64,000 bases of DNA from Cyanoderma ruficeps (taxonomy: Eukaryota > Chordata > Aves > Passeriformes > Timaliidae): positions 4,864,941 through 4,928,940 of the forward strand of contig VZDJ01007749.1 in NCBI GenBank assembly GCA_008694505.1, read 5' to 3'. Position numbers and translations under genes: made by a program. A model generated the notes under the pieces. That model ran no database searches and was not told where the DNA came from. It worked only from the letters and a program-made list of their open reading frames with translations. Shown in pieces: positions 62,921-64,000 of this stretch. Numbering within the stretch: the stretch's first letter is position 1; every line of letters starts with the position of its first letter.

Positions 62921-64000
62921 CTGCAAGAGAAGAACAGAACTCTGGTGAGCCCAATCAGCTCAGAGAAACGCGTATTCTTTGTGAACACTTTTCCCTTTTT
63001 AGACAGGATTCCAGCTACAGGATGTTCTGGCACTCACATGATATCGATACTTCTGTGAAGTTTCTGAAATAGAATGTTTTAACCTACTCAAATGAGGACG
63101 AATTGTTTTAAATGAAAGACACCTAATAAAAACAGAAGTCAAAGCAAGTAAAGAGATTATTTGGCAATTAAATGCTCATTATAATGTAAATATAACATAA
63201 ATATAACTCAATAATTACAATTATGTAATTCACATTTAATGCTTTCTCTTCCTCTGAATGTCTAGATTCCCCACAAATCCCAAGGCAGAGCATCTCTTCA
63301 GCAAGGCTTACACATCTACTGCTTTAGATTCGGGGGGAAAAGAAAAACAAGACATATATACAGAATAAAAAGTGAACAGCATGAAGGCAGCCCCTTTTAC
63401 CTCCCAGTCAGCCAGGAAGCGGAGCAGGGATATATTTGCACAACCTTTGGACAGCAGTGCAAAGGGTAGTCAGACCTTCCCTTTCCTTTTCCTTGTGACC
63501 TTGTTTTAAAGAGAAAAAAGCCCATGCTCTAAAATGTGATCACACTGCCAAGTGACAAAATTCTGTCAAGGTGCAGAACAACCTGATTTCACAGCACATC
63601 TGCATAACCCAGGGCTGCTGTGCTTCAGTCAAACAGAACACCCCAACAAAAAACCAAAAAATCCATTTTGAATATATTTGGACTGTTCTGTGCCGCAAGT
63701 AGAAAAAACACTTAGACTTGTCTTTAACAATTAATGTTTTCAAGCATGCCTGTAAGTGTAAGAAACATTTGCAAGGTGGCTTGGGGAACAGTACTATCAT
63801 CATTTTAATGCATAATTTTAAAGAATGTTGTGCTTCAAACACTCATTTGCTGGGGAATTGCTAAGACCTCAAGTATTTCAAAACTTCTGTAGGGCAAGGA
63901 TTGTTTATGACCCAAAACGTCTTCATTCTCTCTAGAGCCAGAAGGTTTTGTTGGTTTTGCTGCTGCAGAGTAATTTGATGCTCTGGAATGGCTCAAAGAG
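62921..64000 (-). other. EPHX1 5' intron; non-coding first exon not located
   Basis: The acceptor at 62921-62922 implies an upstream 5' UTR exon. This stretch is AT-rich and has no CpG island or convincing promoter, so the first exon probably lies beyond the window or cannot be recognised. Confidence 0.5.

Noticed and set aside
62736..62954. Upstream start for EPHX1 at 62954
   Set aside because: A good splice acceptor lies between it and the ATG at 62915, and the extra residues would precede the membrane anchor without any family support.

Overview
This is a nuclear window from a bird. CR1 LINE 3' ends recur (their typical ending is ATTCTATGAT or its complement), an avian-type ERVL provirus is present, and two vertebrate multi-exon genes are intact and keep the tail-to-tail order seen in other vertebrates. 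A songbird is plausible because of the young-looking ERV, but the order of bird is inference. There is one assembly gap (6599-7271).

Layout. 1-6483 is intergenic or repeat-derived DNA with no gene I can support. 6489-12203 is an ERVL-like provirus on the minus strand with LTRs, a 5-bp target duplication, a Lys-type primer binding site and broken gag-pro-pol. It sits inside an older LTR (about 12209-12730, minus) that keeps a CAAT box and a TATA box. 12966-13550 is a CR1 fragment. 13790-14550 is a CpG island with a 3 x 40-bp minisatellite, a GC box and a perfect NRF-1 site. It is the promoter of TMEM63A.

TMEM63A (+) has 22 coding exons from 16012 to 42823 and encodes 805 residues, a mechanosensitive cation channel of the OSCA/TMEM63 family. 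Every junction is GT-AG and the phases close, so the model is complete and open. Its introns hold CR1 pieces, an ERV-derived avian repeat (22386-23045) and small tandem repeats. Its 3' UTR has two AATAAA signals. 43770-52029 is the intergenic gap between the two convergent genes.

EPHX1 (-) has 8 coding exons from 62915 down to 52030 and encodes 464 residues of microsomal epoxide hydrolase, with the membrane anchor, HGWPG loop, Asp/Glu/His triad and both active-site tyrosines present. Its non-coding first exon and promoter lie beyond what I can place, upstream of 62920.

The two genes have no functional link visible in the sequence; they are neighbours by conserved synteny. I found no wholly new biological system. 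The most notable points are the structure of the provirus (in-frame gag/pro UAG, Gag-internal 57-bp repeats, all pol nonsense codons TGA, nested insertion) and the minisatellite/NRF-1 promoter of TMEM63A.
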